Shown in pieces: positions 32,233 to 39,385 of a stretch of DNA of 41,182 bases. The notes under the pieces were generated by a model, which was given only the letters and a program-made list of their open reading frames with translations, was not told where the DNA came from and did not search any database. The position numbers and the translations under genes were made by a program. The number at the start of each line of letters is the position of its first letter. The stretch's first letter is position 1. Source of the stretch: Chloroflexota bacterium (GTDB lineage: Bacteria > Chloroflexota > UBA6077 > FW602-bin22 > JAMCYS01); contig JAMCYS010000132.1 of assembly GCA_023473795.1 (NCBI GenBank), positions 1 through 41,182 on the forward strand, in the 5' to 3' direction.

Positions 32233-32766
32233 CTACTGTGTCGGCTTTCGTCCCCTCAGTCTATGTCGGGTTCGCTTGACTTCGGCGCCCATCGGCACCA
32301 CGCTGACTGAACCGTCAACTTCCAGGACGGCGGATTGCGCCTGCGCAGGGTCGGAGATGCCGTGTTCACGCAGTGCCATGAGGACTTCGTCCCGAGTGAT
32401 GCCCTCGCGGCGCAAATGCTCGTCGACGAACTGCCCGTTGTTGATGAGCAAAGTGGGCGTGCCGACCACGTGCCGGCCCAACCAGGCCCACTTTAGAGCG
32501 GTCCGGTTGATGCCCCAGTTGATGAGCAGCAAGGCGAAAGCCGCCAGCAGCCCCGCGGTTAGGGACGTGTCGGGCCCAACCATGGCGTTCTGCACAGCGT
32601 TAGATATGACCAGAATGACGATCAGGTCGAAGGGCGTCATCTGGCCCAGCTCGCGTTTGCCGGCCAGTCGAATCCCCAGCAGCAGGGCGAAGTACACCAC
32701 TACCGTGCGCAGCAACACACTGGCCAGCGCCAACGGCTCAAACTCGAAGATCTGCGACCAGGGCAA
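32233..32766 (-). CDS. DUF421/YetF-family membrane protein
   Basis: A 177-residue protein with three N-terminal membrane helices (about 14-100) and a cytoplasmic DUF421 domain (GTPTLLINNGQFVDEHLRREGITRDEVLMALREHGI, cut into these parts by eye). VVYFALLLGIRLAGKRELGQMTPFDLIVILVISN is the family N-terminus. Homologues in Bacillus (YetF, YkjA) affect spore and stress phenotypes. It is transcribed alone. Confidence 0.9.
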   Translation of the reverse strand: MPWSQIFEFEPLALASVLLRTVVVYFALLLGIRLAGKRELGQMTPFDLIVILVISNAVQNAMVGPDTSLTAGLLAAFALLLINWGINRTALKWAWLGRHVVGTPTLLINNGQFVDEHLRREGITRDEVLMALREHGISDPAQAQSAVLEVDGSVSVVPMGAEVKRTRHRLRGRKPTQ

Positions 32767-32943
32767 AGCGGACCTCCACGCCAGCCGGCGAGCTACCTAC
32801 TCGAATTATAGCCGACTGCCGCTGGCTCGGCTCAAAGGCTCTTCGCCCTCTGGCGTGAAGGATTGGTGGGCGCCGACATCTCCCACCAGGGACCGGAGCT
32901 CCCAGTGAGACCTCGGGTTGGTGGGGGCTGTGTCTCCAGCACG

Positions 32944-32972
32944 CTGTCGGCAGAGACGCCGACGGCTACCAG
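32944..32972 (-). repeat. GGTAG-flanked hairpin element, copy A
   Basis: On the minus strand CTGGTAG is followed by a stem GTCGGC / GCCGAC with loop GTCTCT. It lies head to head with copy B; the flanks and loop match while the stem bases differ. Confidence 0.6.
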
Positions 32973-32992
32973 TCCTGGTGATAACCTAAACG

Positions 32993-33023
32993 CTGGTAGG
33001 GCCCGGCGTCTCTGCCGGGCCCG
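32993..33023 (+). repeat. GGTAG-flanked hairpin element, copy B
   Basis: CTGGTAG is followed by a perfect 9-bp stem GGGCCCGGC / GCCGGGCCC with loop GTCTCT. Stem differences from copy A are compensated on both sides, so the hairpin is the conserved feature. Confidence 0.6.
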
Positions 33024-33113
33024 TCCCTGTGGGCGGTTGTCCAGGTCACAGCACGGGGGAGACGTCGGCGGCTACTAGATGGGCGATTTCCCTGGTAAAG
33101 ACGAATCGCCGGC

Positions 33114-33644
33114 TCACGAACGAAGCGCGTAGGGGCTCTCGGCGCGATAGCGGCGCTCGAACTCCTCCCGCGTGCACATCGTCCTTGTATCGACGATACG
33201 GTCGACGGCCAGGATGCCTTCAAGGTGATCGATCTCGTGTTGGAGTAGCTCGGAGAGGTCTCCCTCCGCCCGGAACTGCCGCCAGGCGCCGGACAGATCC
33301 TGGTAGCGCACGTCTATCCAGCGATTCCGCTGCACCTGGAAGAAGATGCTGAGGAAGCTAAGGCAGGCGTCCCAGACAACCATTGTCTCGGCACTACTCT
33401 GCACAATCGAGGGGTTGACCAGCGGCCAGGGGTGGTCGACGTTGAGGAAGACGAGGCGCAGGTCGGCGCCGACCTGGGGCGCGGCGATGGCCCGCCCGTA
33501 GCCCGTCGCGGCCCGGCAGGTGGCGAGCGTGTCGCGCAGGTCGCCGACCAGATTCGCTACGGCGGGGTCGGTTGCATCTGCCACGGGCCGCGCAACCTGA
33601 CGGAGAACGTGGTTGCCCATTTGCAGAATCTCACGCACGGCCAT
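33114..33644 (-). CDS. def: Peptide deformylase (divergent motifs)
   Basis: Removes the formyl group from nascent N-terminal methionine. Metal ligands are Cys94 and His136/His140 of HEIDH (136-140). Motif 1 reads GYGRAIAAPQ (48-57) instead of GxGxAAPQ and motif 2 reads DACLS (92-96) instead of EGCLS, so both are unusual. The start is ATG 33644, 7 nt after GGGAGG, giving 176 residues; the frame open to 33761 is not needed. A TATACT box lies at 33694-33689. It could be a second, atypical deformylase rather than the housekeeping one. Confidence 0.85.
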   Translation of the reverse strand: MAVREILQMGNHVLRQVARPVADATDPAVANLVGDLRDTLATCRAATGYGRAIAAPQVGADLRLVFLNVDHPWPLVNPSIVQSSAETMVVWDACLSFLSIFFQVQRNRWIDVRYQDLSGAWRQFRAEGDLSELLQHEIDHLEGILAVDRIVDTRTMCTREEFERRYRAESPYALRS

Positions 33645-33762
33645 CGGTCTGCCTCCCGGGAAGCGAGTATCGAGATTGTGGCGTTCCCAGTATACACTGC
33701 GGACTGTCCGGCGAGGCACGGCGGTTGACAAGGCCCGGAGCGCACGCCGTCGGTTTGCCAAA

Positions 33763-33811
33763 TGGTGGCAGGGGTGTGAGTCGGACCCACGACCAAGGGC
33801 TTATGAGTCGC
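33763..33811 (-). pseudogene. 3' half of a CAU-anticodon tRNA (attachment-site relic)
   Basis: The minus strand reads from the anticodon loop CTCATAA (33807-33801, anticodon CAT) through variable region and T-arm to an encoded CCA (33765-33763). The 5' half is missing: no GGCAGGGG partner for the acceptor strand CCCCTGCC is found upstream. The T-loop is TCCGACT and the T-stem has a mismatch, so it is decayed. This is the footprint left when an integrative element duplicates a tRNA 3' end as its att site. Confidence 0.75.
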
Positions 33812-33835
33812 TTGTCCATGTTGACCTAGGGACTT

Positions 33836-33910
33836 GCCGATTTGCTCATCACTGTGAGGATAAGGACGCCTGGAAGACCCTCCAGTACCTAGGTCACAGT
33901 CCCTTGTCCT
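33836..33910 (+). pseudogene. Tyrosine recombinase C-terminal remnant
   Basis: One frame reads TCRFAHHCEDKDAWKTLQYLGHS followed soon by a stop, cut here as FAHHCED and WKTLQYLGHS. This matches the conserved LLGHSS box of tyrosine integrases with the preceding helix. Only this tail remains. It adjoins the tRNA fragment, where an integrase gene would normally lie beside its att site. Confidence 0.55.
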
Positions 33911-33930
33911 GATTGTCCCTTGTCCTGACT
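33899..33930 (+). repeat. Two-copy 16-bp tandem repeat
   Basis: GTCCCTTGTCCTGATT is followed directly by GTCCCTTGTCCTGACT, one difference in 16, then GTC. It sits at the end of the integrase remnant. Confidence 0.7.
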
Positions 33931-34135
33931 GTCTTTCATTCCTCTCACTGCGTAGCTGGCGTCGCTGATGTTCTAGAATGGTACCGTTGGCGAAATGTTG
34001 GTCGCTGGGCTGCTAACTGATTAGTTCAGCACCGCAAGGGCGGCAAAGCGGGAAATACGCGTGACTGCGCCGGGCACATCGTTGAGCCATCACCTATTGC
34101 AGCAATCGAGCCCATCCCCTTGCGCCCAATGCTAT

Positions 34136-34863
34136 CTACTCCGTCCATTGTCCGAGGACTCGATTCCAAAGTGCGCCATTGGGCACGATTCCGCCAAGGA
34201 GGGAATCCAAGAAAGCTGCGGCGAGGCGGTAACCTTCGTGGATGTCCGGGTCCAGCCCAACCTCGTGTGCAAGCCTTCGGTATGCTGGCCCCCAGTCTAC
34301 CGGTGGCGTCGGTAGTGCCGCGGGAAGAGCATGCGTGCCACGGCCCTCGAACGTCATTTGGAGCGCCTGTCGCAGACGCCCCGCCTCGAAGGTGGCCGAT
34401 GAACGGATCAGCACCAGGCCGACCAGATCCTTGACGCGGCTGCTCTGTCTTCCGCTCTGATAGGTGCGCGTGTGAGCGTGGACCTTCTCTGCGAAGTGCT
34501 GCTCAAGCGGCAACGCCGGCGCTTCGATCGGGGCGATGCCCGCAAAATCGAGGCGGGAGTCACGTCGCTTAGCCTGAGCATCTCGAGGGCGCTCTCATGT
34601 GAAACGACGGCCACTTCCTTGCCGACGGCAAGCCAGGCGACTACGATCTCTTCCCGCGGCCAGGACGGGTAATCGCGGAGGCGATAGCGGCCCCGCCGGA
34701 TGCGGAGGAAGCGACCGTTTTGTGTGTGGTGGGTGAGGAGATATCGTCCGAAGCCACAGGCGTGTGCCTGCTGAGCTGTGAAGTAGCCGTGCTGTCCTGA
34801 AGCCACGCTGAAGAAGCAGCTATGATCGGAATTCCTGCCAGCGCTGTCACCCATATGTTGCAT
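34136..34863 (-). pseudogene. Fused abiE (type IV toxin-antitoxin) remnant
   Basis: The 5' part (about 34863-34560) encodes the N-terminus of an AbiEi-type antitoxin: GQHGYFTAQQAHACGF, RFLRIRRGRYRLRDYP, WREEIVVAWL-like PREEIVVAWLAVGKE and VSHESALEMLRLSDVTPA. From about 34555 a different frame carries the C-terminus of an AbiEii-type toxin: ALPLEQHFAEKVHAHTRTY, SSRVKDLVGLVLI and THALPAALPTPPVDW. The antitoxin C-terminus and the toxin nucleotidyltransferase core are both missing, so a deletion joined two genes and shifted the frame. It cannot work as a toxin-antitoxin pair. Confidence 0.75.
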
Positions 34864-35489
34864 TCTACCCAACATCGGGGTGACACACAACACCTCATCA
34901 TCGCCCAATTCAACCCAGAATAACCATCGTCGACGGCCAGATCAGGGAACCTACCCCTCGTTGCCTGACAAGCAGACCAAGAGCAGGTTGTGTCCTGTCA
35001 GCCTGAACAGCGGTGCGGCGAGCTTGCCAAACCGATGGGCGTGGTAGCAGGCTAAGCATTGCTCGAAACCAGGAGAACCGCACAGAGCCCTCCACGTTGT
35101 CGACGGGACTGATGTCAAGCCAGCCGCTTGACGGCCAGGGTTTTCTCATGTAAGCGGGCTACCGCTGGGCTGAACGTTATAATAGGCTTCATCCGTGGCT
35201 TCCCCTGGTTGAAGGCGCTGTCTGTCGACGACAGTTTGACCACGAACGGCCGTTTTCGTACCTCCCATTGCCTGCCTATCCGCCCCATACACTCACTACT
35301 AGACACAGCGCACGCCTGATTGGCCGATAACATGAGAAAGCCCTGTCCCCATCCTTGCCTACTGCCACTCCCCATCAATCCGCCGACATAATGGGCCCTA
35401 TACGGGGAGCCTCTTCTACCACTCCGGTATTCACCTCAACGGAACAAGATGTCCTCTGGACGGTTGGCAGCACGCTCGCACGCAATATC
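34864..35489. other. Decayed island DNA without recognisable gene
   Basis: About 620 bases, visibly less GC-rich than the flanks. Short open frames exist on both strands but none shows family motifs. A TATAAT at 35178-35183 has no matching -35. I read it as degraded mobile-element sequence. Confidence 0.5.
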
Positions 35490-35499
35490 TGTCTTGTCA
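35490..35499. promoter_or_regulatory. NiaR operator half-site at the niaR promoter
   Basis: TGTCTTGTCA matches exactly one arm of the palindrome upstream of nadA. The second arm is degenerate (CACCTGTCAC follows). It overlaps TTGTCA, the candidate -35 of niaR, so autoregulation is plausible. Confidence 0.5.
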
Positions 35500-35523
35500 C
35501 CACCTGTCACTCAAGGTTATGAT
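35494..35523 (+). promoter_or_regulatory. Candidate niaR promoter
   Basis: TTGTCA (35494-35499), an 18-nt spacer and TATGAT (35518-35523). RNA would start near 35530, at or just before the in-frame GTG 35531, which suggests a leaderless start rather than the ATG at 35519. Confidence 0.45.
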
Positions 35524-36097
35524 GTTAGCCGTGAGCAGCGAATACGGGGAACCATCGGGATGCGACCGGACGGGTGACGAGCGGCGACAAGAGATCATGA
35601 CCCTGCTTCACGCGAGCGAGCGCCCTATTACGGGCGGCGAATTAGCCACGCGAATGGGAGTCAGTCGTCAGGCCGTCGTCCAAGACATCGCTCTGCTCCG
35701 GGCTCGCGGCGAAGGGGTGGTTGCCACCCCATTCGGGTACCTGCTAGCCGAGCGTCTGGCCCCAGTGGCTCTGCGTGCGATACTCGCCTGCCGTCATAGT
35801 CGCGAGGCTACCGAAGACGAGTTGCTGACGATGGTCGACCTCGGACTGAGGGTAATCGACGTCGTCGTCGAACACCCTCTCTACGGCGAGCTCCGTGGCT
35901 TGCTCAGGCTCGAGTCTCGCGAGGACGTGCGCCATTTCATGGACCGCCTGCGCGTATCCGAGGCCAGCCTGCTCTCCGCCCTCACGAAGGGTGTTCACCT
36001 TCACACAGTGGAGGCTTCCCGACCCGAAGTGTTTGCTCTGGCCCGAGCAGCACTACACGACAAGGGCTATCTCCTTGAAGACTCCGAGGAGGATTGA
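35519..36097 (+). CDS. niaR: NiaR-type niacin-responsive repressor
   Basis: A 192-residue DNA-binding protein. Residues 20-80 are a helix-turn-helix (RRQEIMTLLHASERPITGGELATRMGVSRQAVVQDIALLR, seen as these helices) and residues 85-190 a 3H domain, named for three conserved histidines (VVEHPLYGE, GVHLHTVEA). NiaR binds niacin and represses NAD synthesis and niacin uptake genes. Here it directly precedes nadA, nadB and nadC, with a perfect palindrome in the gap. The ATG 35519 overlaps the -10 box; GTG 35531 in the same frame is an alternative start. Confidence 0.9.
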   Translation: MMLAVSSEYGEPSGCDRTGDERRQEIMTLLHASERPITGGELATRMGVSRQAVVQDIALLRARGEGVVATPFGYLLAERLAPVALRAILACRHSREATEDELLTMVDLGLRVIDVVVEHPLYGELRGLLRLESREDVRHFMDRLRVSEASLLSALTKGVHLHTVEASRPEVFALARAALHDKGYLLEDSEED

Positions 36098-36101
36098 AGG
36101 C

Positions 36102-36123
36102 TGTCTTGTCACTTGACAAGACA
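36102..36123. promoter_or_regulatory. NiaR operator
   Basis: A perfect palindrome: arms TGTCTTGTCA and TGACAAGACA with a 2-nt spacer. It lies between niaR and nadA and covers the -35 TTGACA, so a bound repressor would block the nad promoter. Confidence 0.8.
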
Positions 36124-36141
36124 TGTCTGGCGGTCTACCAT
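36113..36141 (+). promoter_or_regulatory. Promoter of nadABC
   Basis: Perfect TTGACA (36113-36118), a 17-nt spacer and TACCAT (36136-36141). RNA would start near 36148, giving a leader of about 90 nt that includes a strong hairpin. Confidence 0.7.
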
Positions 36142-36169
36142 CTTCACCAGTGGACCATTGTGCTGTGGG

Positions 36170-36210
36170 CGCGCGGCGGGTCTGGCAATAGCTAGCCGGC
36201 CCGGCGCGCG
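36170..36210 (+). promoter_or_regulatory. GC-rich hairpin in the nadA leader
   Basis: CGCGCGGCGGG (36170-36180) pairs with CCCGGCGCGCG (36200-36210), 10 of 11 positions, with further partial pairing inside. It ends about 26 nt before the nadA start. No T-tract follows; it may affect translation or mRNA stability. Confidence 0.5.
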
Positions 36211-36236
36211 TACTTTCGTGGTCCTGGCGAGGCCCT

Positions 36237-37442
36237 ATGGAGACCGCGGCCTGTCTAAGCAAAGCTGCCCCTCTCGGCCCTAACGAGCAAGAGATTGCGC
36301 GGCGATTCAAACGACACACCGAGACTGCCCTAACCCTGGCAAGCCAGCCGGCGCGACCTTGCCAGCCCCCTTTGCCACCGAGCTACCAATTGTTGGATGA
36401 CGTCGAGTTGGACGTCCGCCTGACGCGAGCGCGGGCGCTGCTGGGACGACGCGTGGTCGTGCTCGGCCACCACTACCAGCGCGACGAGATCATCAAGTTC
36501 GCCGACTTCCGCGGCGATTCCTTCCAATTAGCGCGGCAGGCGGCGAGCCGGCGTGACGCCGAGTTCATCGTCTTCTGCGGCGTGCACTTCATGGCCGAAA
36601 GCGCCGACCTGCTCAGCGGCCCCGAGCAGCAAGTCATCCTGCCGAACCTGGAAGCTGGCTGCTCGATGGCCGATATGGCCCAGCTGGAGGCCGTCGACGA
36701 GTGCTGGCAGGCCGTCAGCAGTCTGGGCGGATCGAGCATCTTGCCGGTCACGTACATCAACTCCTCGGCCGACGTGAAGGCCTTCTGTGGCGCCCACGGC
36801 GGCGCCGTGTGCACCTCCGCCAACGCGTCAGCCGTACTCAGCTGGGCACTCGACCACGGTGAGCGAGTACTCTTCCTTCCCGACGAGCATCTTGGGCGCA
36901 ATACGGCCCGGCGACTGGGCCTCGATCCCGCCGCCGTCGTCCTCTGGGACCCGGCGGAGCCTCAGGGCGGCATTGACGCCGGTGAACCGCGGCGCGCCCG
37001 CCTGATCCTCTGGAAGGGCTACTGTTCGGTGCACATGCGCTTCACCACGGCCCAAATCGCCAAGGCACGAGAGTGCCAGCCAGGGGTCAGCGTGGTTGTG
37101 CATCCCGAGTGCCGCTCGGAGGTCGTTCTCGCCGCCGACGCGGTGGGCTCGACGGAGTTCATCGCCAAGACCATCAGAGAGGCGCCCGCGGGCTCCCAGT
37201 GGGCAGTAGGCACGGAAGTGCAATTCGTCAATCGCCTTGCCAAAGAACACCCTGACAAACAGGTCTCCTGTCTGGACCCGGTTGTCTGCCCCTGCAGCTC
37301 GATGTATCGCATCCATCCGTCCTACCTGCTCTGGGTCTTGGAGCGGCTGCTCGCCGATGAGGTGGTCAACCGCATTGTCGTGCCCACCGCGGTGGCCAAG
37401 TGGGCCCGGATCGCCCTCGATCGCATGTTGGCGATCACCTGA
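36237..37442 (+). CDS. nadA: Quinolinate synthase A
   Basis: Condenses iminoaspartate with dihydroxyacetone phosphate to quinolinate using an oxygen-sensitive 4Fe-4S cluster. Core signatures are VVVLGHHYQRDEIIKFADFRGDS near residue 73 (read as two parts), FCGVHFMAESADLL with cluster ligand Cys114, VTYINSSADVKAFCG, and LDPVVCPCSSMYRIHP near the end. At 401 residues it has an N-terminal extension of about 45 residues over the short type. First gene of nadABC and the probable main NiaR target. Confidence 0.95.
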   Translation: METAACLSKAAPLGPNEQEIARRFKRHTETALTLASQPARPCQPPLPPSYQLLDDVELDVRLTRARALLGRRVVVLGHHYQRDEIIKFADFRGDSFQLARQAASRRDAEFIVFCGVHFMAESADLLSGPEQQVILPNLEAGCSMADMAQLEAVDECWQAVSSLGGSSILPVTYINSSADVKAFCGAHGGAVCTSANASAVLSWALDHGERVLFLPDEHLGRNTARRLGLDPAAVVLWDPAEPQGGIDAGEPRRARLILWKGYCSVHMRFTTAQIAKARECQPGVSVVVHPECRSEVVLAADAVGSTEFIAKTIREAPAGSQWAVGTEVQFVNRLAKEHPDKQVSCLDPVVCPCSSMYRIHPSYLLWVLERLLADEVVNRIVVPTAVAKWARIALDRMLAIT

Positions 37443-37512
37443 CGGCAGCGCCTGGACGCGGCGTTGGGGAGTTGGCGCTCCACCACTTTGACGGCAGAGA
37501 GGATTAGCATTC

Positions 37513-39237
37513 GTGTACGACTGTATCGTCATCGGCAGCGGCATCGCCGGGCTGTACGTGGCCCTCCAGGCCCAGCGGCACGGGCGCGTGTTGCTGCTCA
37601 CCAAAGCTGGGCTGAACGACAGCAACACCAACCAGGCCCAGGGCGGGATCGCCGCGGCGATCGGCGCCCAAGACCGGCCGGAGCTGCACTGGCGGGATAC
37701 GCTGGTTGCCGGCGCTGGCCTCAGCGATCCCGCGGCAGCCTGGGTATTGACGAAGGAGGGGCCGGGCTGTATCGCCGATCTTGTGCGCTTAGGCGTGCCC
37801 TTTGACCGGGAGCACGGCCAGCCGGCCCTGGCTCAGGAGGGGGCCCACAGCCGGCCGCGCGTGCTCCACGCCGGCGGCGATGCCACGGGCAGGCACATCC
37901 AGATTACCCTCGGGCGTTTGGCTCAAGAGGCGCGGAACGTCACTATCCGCGAGCGCCATTTGGTGACCGAGCTGGTCACAGTGGGCGGCGCGATTCGTGG
38001 TGTCGTCGCCCTAGACCGTGGCGCTGGGCAGACCGTGCGCTATGGCGGCCGTTGCGTCGTGCTGGCCAGCGGTGGTGCGGGCCACCTTTACCAACAGACC
38101 ACCAATCCGTCGGTGGCCACCGGCAGTGGCCTGGCTCTCGCCTATCGCGCCGGGGCCAGCGTTGCCGACCTTGAGTTCTGCCAGTTCCACCCCACCGCGC
38201 TGCTGCTGCCCAAGGCGCCGCGCTTTCTCATCAGCGAGGCGGCCCGCGGCGAGGGCGGCGTCTTGCTCAATACCGAGGGCCACCGCTTCATGCCCGACTA
38301 CGACAGACGCGCTGAGCTGGCGCCGCGCCACGTCGTCACCGCGGCTATTCTGTCCGAAATGGCTCGCCACGGCGCCCCTTGCGTCTACCTTGACCTGTCC
38401 CACCTGCCCGCCGTACAGGTCCGGCAACGCTTTCCGACGATTGCCGCGTTCTGTCGTCAGTATGACCTGGATATCACTCAGAGTCCCATCCCGGTAGCGC
38501 CGGCGGCGCACTACATGATGGGTGGCGTACGCACAGATCTCTGGGGGGAGACTGACCTGCCCGGCCTATTCGCTTGCGGCGAGGTCGCCTGCACCGGCGT
38601 TCACGGCGCCAACCGACTGGCCAGCAACTCCTTGTTGGAGGCATTGGTGTTTGGATCACGCATCGTCCGGCGGATGCTGGTCGGTCAGGATCGGCGGGCC
38701 CCAGAGCGTGACAGCCTGCCGGCTGGGTTCCCGGATCCGGCAGCCTGCGGGTCGGCCAGCGGCGAAGAGCCCCTGACAACCGCCGTCCCCGAGGAATGTC
38801 GCTTTGGCCCACCCGCTGGAGAAGCTCGCCAAGGCCTGCCAGGTGGGCACGCGGGAGCGGGCGATGCGCCGGCGACCGCGGGAGGACCCAAAGTGGAGAG
38901 CGCGGACGTACAGGTCTTGATGTGGGACTGCGCGGGGATGCGGCGTTCGGAGGAGTCGTTGGCGACCGCCGGGCGGCAACTGGCGCGGTGGGCGGCCTCG
39001 TTGCCGGCCCCAACTGCCGCCCCGGAGTACGAGCTGCGCGATCTGCTCCTGGCCGGGCGTCTGGTGGTGGCGGCGGCGCTGGCGCGCCGGGAGACGCGGG
39101 GGGCGCATCGACGCGTGGACTTCCCGCGTGAGGATGCCGCCTGGCGGCGCCGCTTGGCATTCCGCATCCCAAGCCTCGCTTCGTCGGTAGAGGAAGCGGT
39201 TCCTACCCTTCAGAGAACGCGCCCACCGCTTAGGTGA
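37513..39237 (+). CDS. nadB: L-aspartate oxidase
   Basis: FAD enzyme that oxidises aspartate to iminoaspartate, which NadA uses at once. The dinucleotide fold is VIGSGIAGLYVALQAQ near residue 4, with NTNQAQGGIAAAIG, HAGGDATGRHI, EAARGEGGVLLN, APAAHYMMGGV and GEVACTGVHGANRLASNSLLEALVFG following. The C-terminal helical domain starts again around residue 455. Between about 390 and 455 sits a Pro/Gly/Ala-rich linker of some 65 residues that makes the protein 574 residues, longer than usual. GTG start at 37513. Confidence 0.95.
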   Translation: MYDCIVIGSGIAGLYVALQAQRHGRVLLLTKAGLNDSNTNQAQGGIAAAIGAQDRPELHWRDTLVAGAGLSDPAAAWVLTKEGPGCIADLVRLGVPFDREHGQPALAQEGAHSRPRVLHAGGDATGRHIQITLGRLAQEARNVTIRERHLVTELVTVGGAIRGVVALDRGAGQTVRYGGRCVVLASGGAGHLYQQTTNPSVATGSGLALAYRAGASVADLEFCQFHPTALLLPKAPRFLISEAARGEGGVLLNTEGHRFMPDYDRRAELAPRHVVTAAILSEMARHGAPCVYLDLSHLPAVQVRQRFPTIAAFCRQYDLDITQSPIPVAPAAHYMMGGVRTDLWGETDLPGLFACGEVACTGVHGANRLASNSLLEALVFGSRIVRRMLVGQDRRAPERDSLPAGFPDPAACGSASGEEPLTTAVPEECRFGPPAGEARQGLPGGHAGAGDAPATAGGPKVESADVQVLMWDCAGMRRSEESLATAGRQLARWAASLPAPTAAPEYELRDLLLAGRLVVAAALARRETRGAHRRVDFPREDAAWRRRLAFRIPSLASSVEEAVPTLQRTRPPLR

Positions 39238-39385
39238 GTCTAGCCGGTACCTTCAACCTTGCACGTTGCCCAGTTTCGCCTGTAGGAGCGAGTGGTGGGC
39301 GGGCGAGGTTGTGGCTAGGCGAGAGTCCCCACCGATGGTGCGGGCAGGGCTCTGCCAGGAAACGGGTAGATTGGGGGAGTTGAAC

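Larger units (their letters stand above)
32767..33113. other. Non-coding gap with hairpin elements
   Basis: Between the DUF421 gene start and the deformylase stop there is no convincing gene. It holds a divergent pair of GGTAG-flanked hairpins (32944-32972 and 32993-33023). Confidence 0.6.

Noticed and set aside
33763-33811. Functional tRNA-Met
   Set aside because: The 5' half and acceptor partner strand are missing and the T-arm has changes.
34910-35378. Small minus-strand frames in the decayed island
   Set aside because: No family motif, weak or absent ribosome sites, and frames that change across the region.
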